Assembly: GCA_030044455.1 (NCBI GenBank)
Contig: JASHVU010000340.1
Span: forward strand, 1-6,465
Reading direction: 5' to 3'
Length of the DNA stretch: 6,465 bases
Source of the DNA: Acidobacteriaceae bacterium
GTDB taxonomy: Bacteria; Acidobacteriota; Terriglobia; Terriglobales; Acidobacteriaceae
Part shown: one piece after another, positions 6,230 through 6,465 of the stretch
Layout: every line of letters starts with the position of its first letter
Position numbering within the stretch: position 1 is the stretch's first letter
Notes under the pieces: model-generated
Database searches by the model: none
Told to the model about the DNA's origin: nothing
The model's input: only the letters and a program-made list of their open reading frames with translations
Made by a program: the position numbers and the translations under genes

Positions 6230-6235
6230 ACGCCA

Positions 6236-6299
6236 CCATTCCTTAGGTCGCTATGCCATCCAGCTTAACCTCTTTAGGCGCCAATCGTCCCATTCCTTA
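6236..6299. repeat. 10-bp direct repeat CCATTCCTTA, two copies
   Basis: CCATTCCTTA occurs at 6236-6245 and again at 6290-6299, 54 bp apart start to start (about five helical turns), in the spacer between the Lrp gene and the divergent gene. The first copy contains the Lrp gene's SD when read on the minus strand. Phased copies would suit an Lrp-type octamer or an autoregulatory operator, but two 10-mers could be chance. Confidence 0.3.
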
Positions 6300-6358
6300 T
6301 CATCGCCCTTCTCTGTGCCGTTTCGCCGTCCTATTCTTTTCCTAGAAAGCCAATGGTC

Positions 6359-6402
6359 GTGCCTCAGTGCTGCCTCCCCTCTTTTTTAAGGCACTCTGGC
6401 AC
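6359..6402 (+). promoter_or_regulatory. Leader hairpin abutting the SD of the divergent gene
   Basis: GTGCC (6359-6363) pairs with GGCAC (6398-6402), then a symmetric 3x3 internal loop (TCA/TCT), then GTGC (6367-6370) pairs with GCAC (6391-6394). The apical loop is a pyrimidine-rich 20 nt. The base of the stem ends on the nucleotide just before the SD. CCTCC in the loop (6373-6377) could instead pair with GGAGG of the SD (6404-6408). A regulatory role is inferred from geometry only. Confidence 0.35.
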
Positions 6403-6408
6403 AGGAGG
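6403..6408 (+). promoter_or_regulatory. Strong Shine-Dalgarno sequence of the right-edge gene
   Basis: AGGAGG lies 7 nt before the ATG at 6416, an ideal spacing. It fixes the start of the truncated gene and contrasts with the SD-less starts of lepB, nfo and leuS. The rest of the 6230-6415 spacer has no gene; it must contain the divergent promoters, but no hexamer pair stands out. Confidence 0.8.
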
Positions 6409-6415
6409 AATTGGC

Positions 6416-6465
6416 ATGAATGCTTCCCCGCACGCCTTTACGGCGCATTCTCCAGCCGCCGCCTT
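6416..6465 (+). CDS. N-terminus of an unidentified gene cut by the window edge
   Basis: ATG at 6416 follows a consensus SD and stays open to the edge, giving MNASPHAFTAHSPAAA. Sixteen residues are too few to name a product. The segment is not hydrophobic, so there is no sign of a signal peptide. Its divergent placement from the Lrp/AsnC gene makes it the likeliest target of that regulator; amino-acid catabolism or transport genes commonly sit there, but this is only inference. Confidence 0.7.
   Translation, partial: MNASPHAFTAHSPAAA

Noticed and set aside
5855..6268. Plus-strand 137-codon ORF over the Lrp gene
   Set aside because: It is the shadow of an unambiguous Lrp/AsnC gene, and the predicted protein is His/Arg-rich and unlike any family I know.

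Overview
The window looks like chromosomal DNA of an Acidobacteriota (Terriglobia-like) bacterium. The evidence is the fairly high GC content, the style of the proteins (a TonB_C-like 'WRFIPALKFGHPVAC' tail), and two short dispersed-repeat-like sequences inside leuS that resemble interspersed repeats I recall from acidobacterial genomes. The taxonomic call is inference. No rRNA, tRNA, CRISPR array, transposase or phage gene is visible.

Layout. At the left edge a plus-strand frame (2-469), probably cut by the edge, ends in a TonB-C-like domain. It converges on a minus-strand block that fills most of the window. Read 5'->3' on the minus strand, the block is: an Lrp/AsnC-family regulator (6229-5729), a short signal peptidase I (lepB, 5628-5080), endonuclease IV (nfo, 5018-4164), leucyl-tRNA synthetase (leuS, 4054-1457) and a polytopic membrane protein of unknown function (1460-525). 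The membrane protein overlaps leuS by 4 bp through a GTGA start/stop junction. At the right edge a divergent plus-strand gene begins at 6416 behind a textbook Shine-Dalgarno (SD) sequence and runs out of the window. The 186-bp gap between it and the Lrp gene should hold both promoters and probably Lrp operators.

How the genes relate. lepB, nfo and leuS are housekeeping functions (protein export, base-excision repair, translation) that share a strand but not a pathway. The Lrp-type regulator most likely controls itself and the truncated divergent gene.

The points most worth following are these. (1) leuS carries two in-frame insertions that look like different dispersed palindromic repeats, one at the base of the CP1 editing domain and one between the catalytic core and the anticodon-binding domain. 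(2) lepB, nfo and leuS all lack an SD sequence and instead have a TANACT hexamer (TATACT, TAGACT, TAAACT) ending 6-9 nt before the start codon, which suggests leaderless or near-leaderless transcription. (3) The leader of the divergent gene has a hairpin abutting a strong SD and a CCTCC tract that could pair with it. No wholly new multi-gene system is evident.
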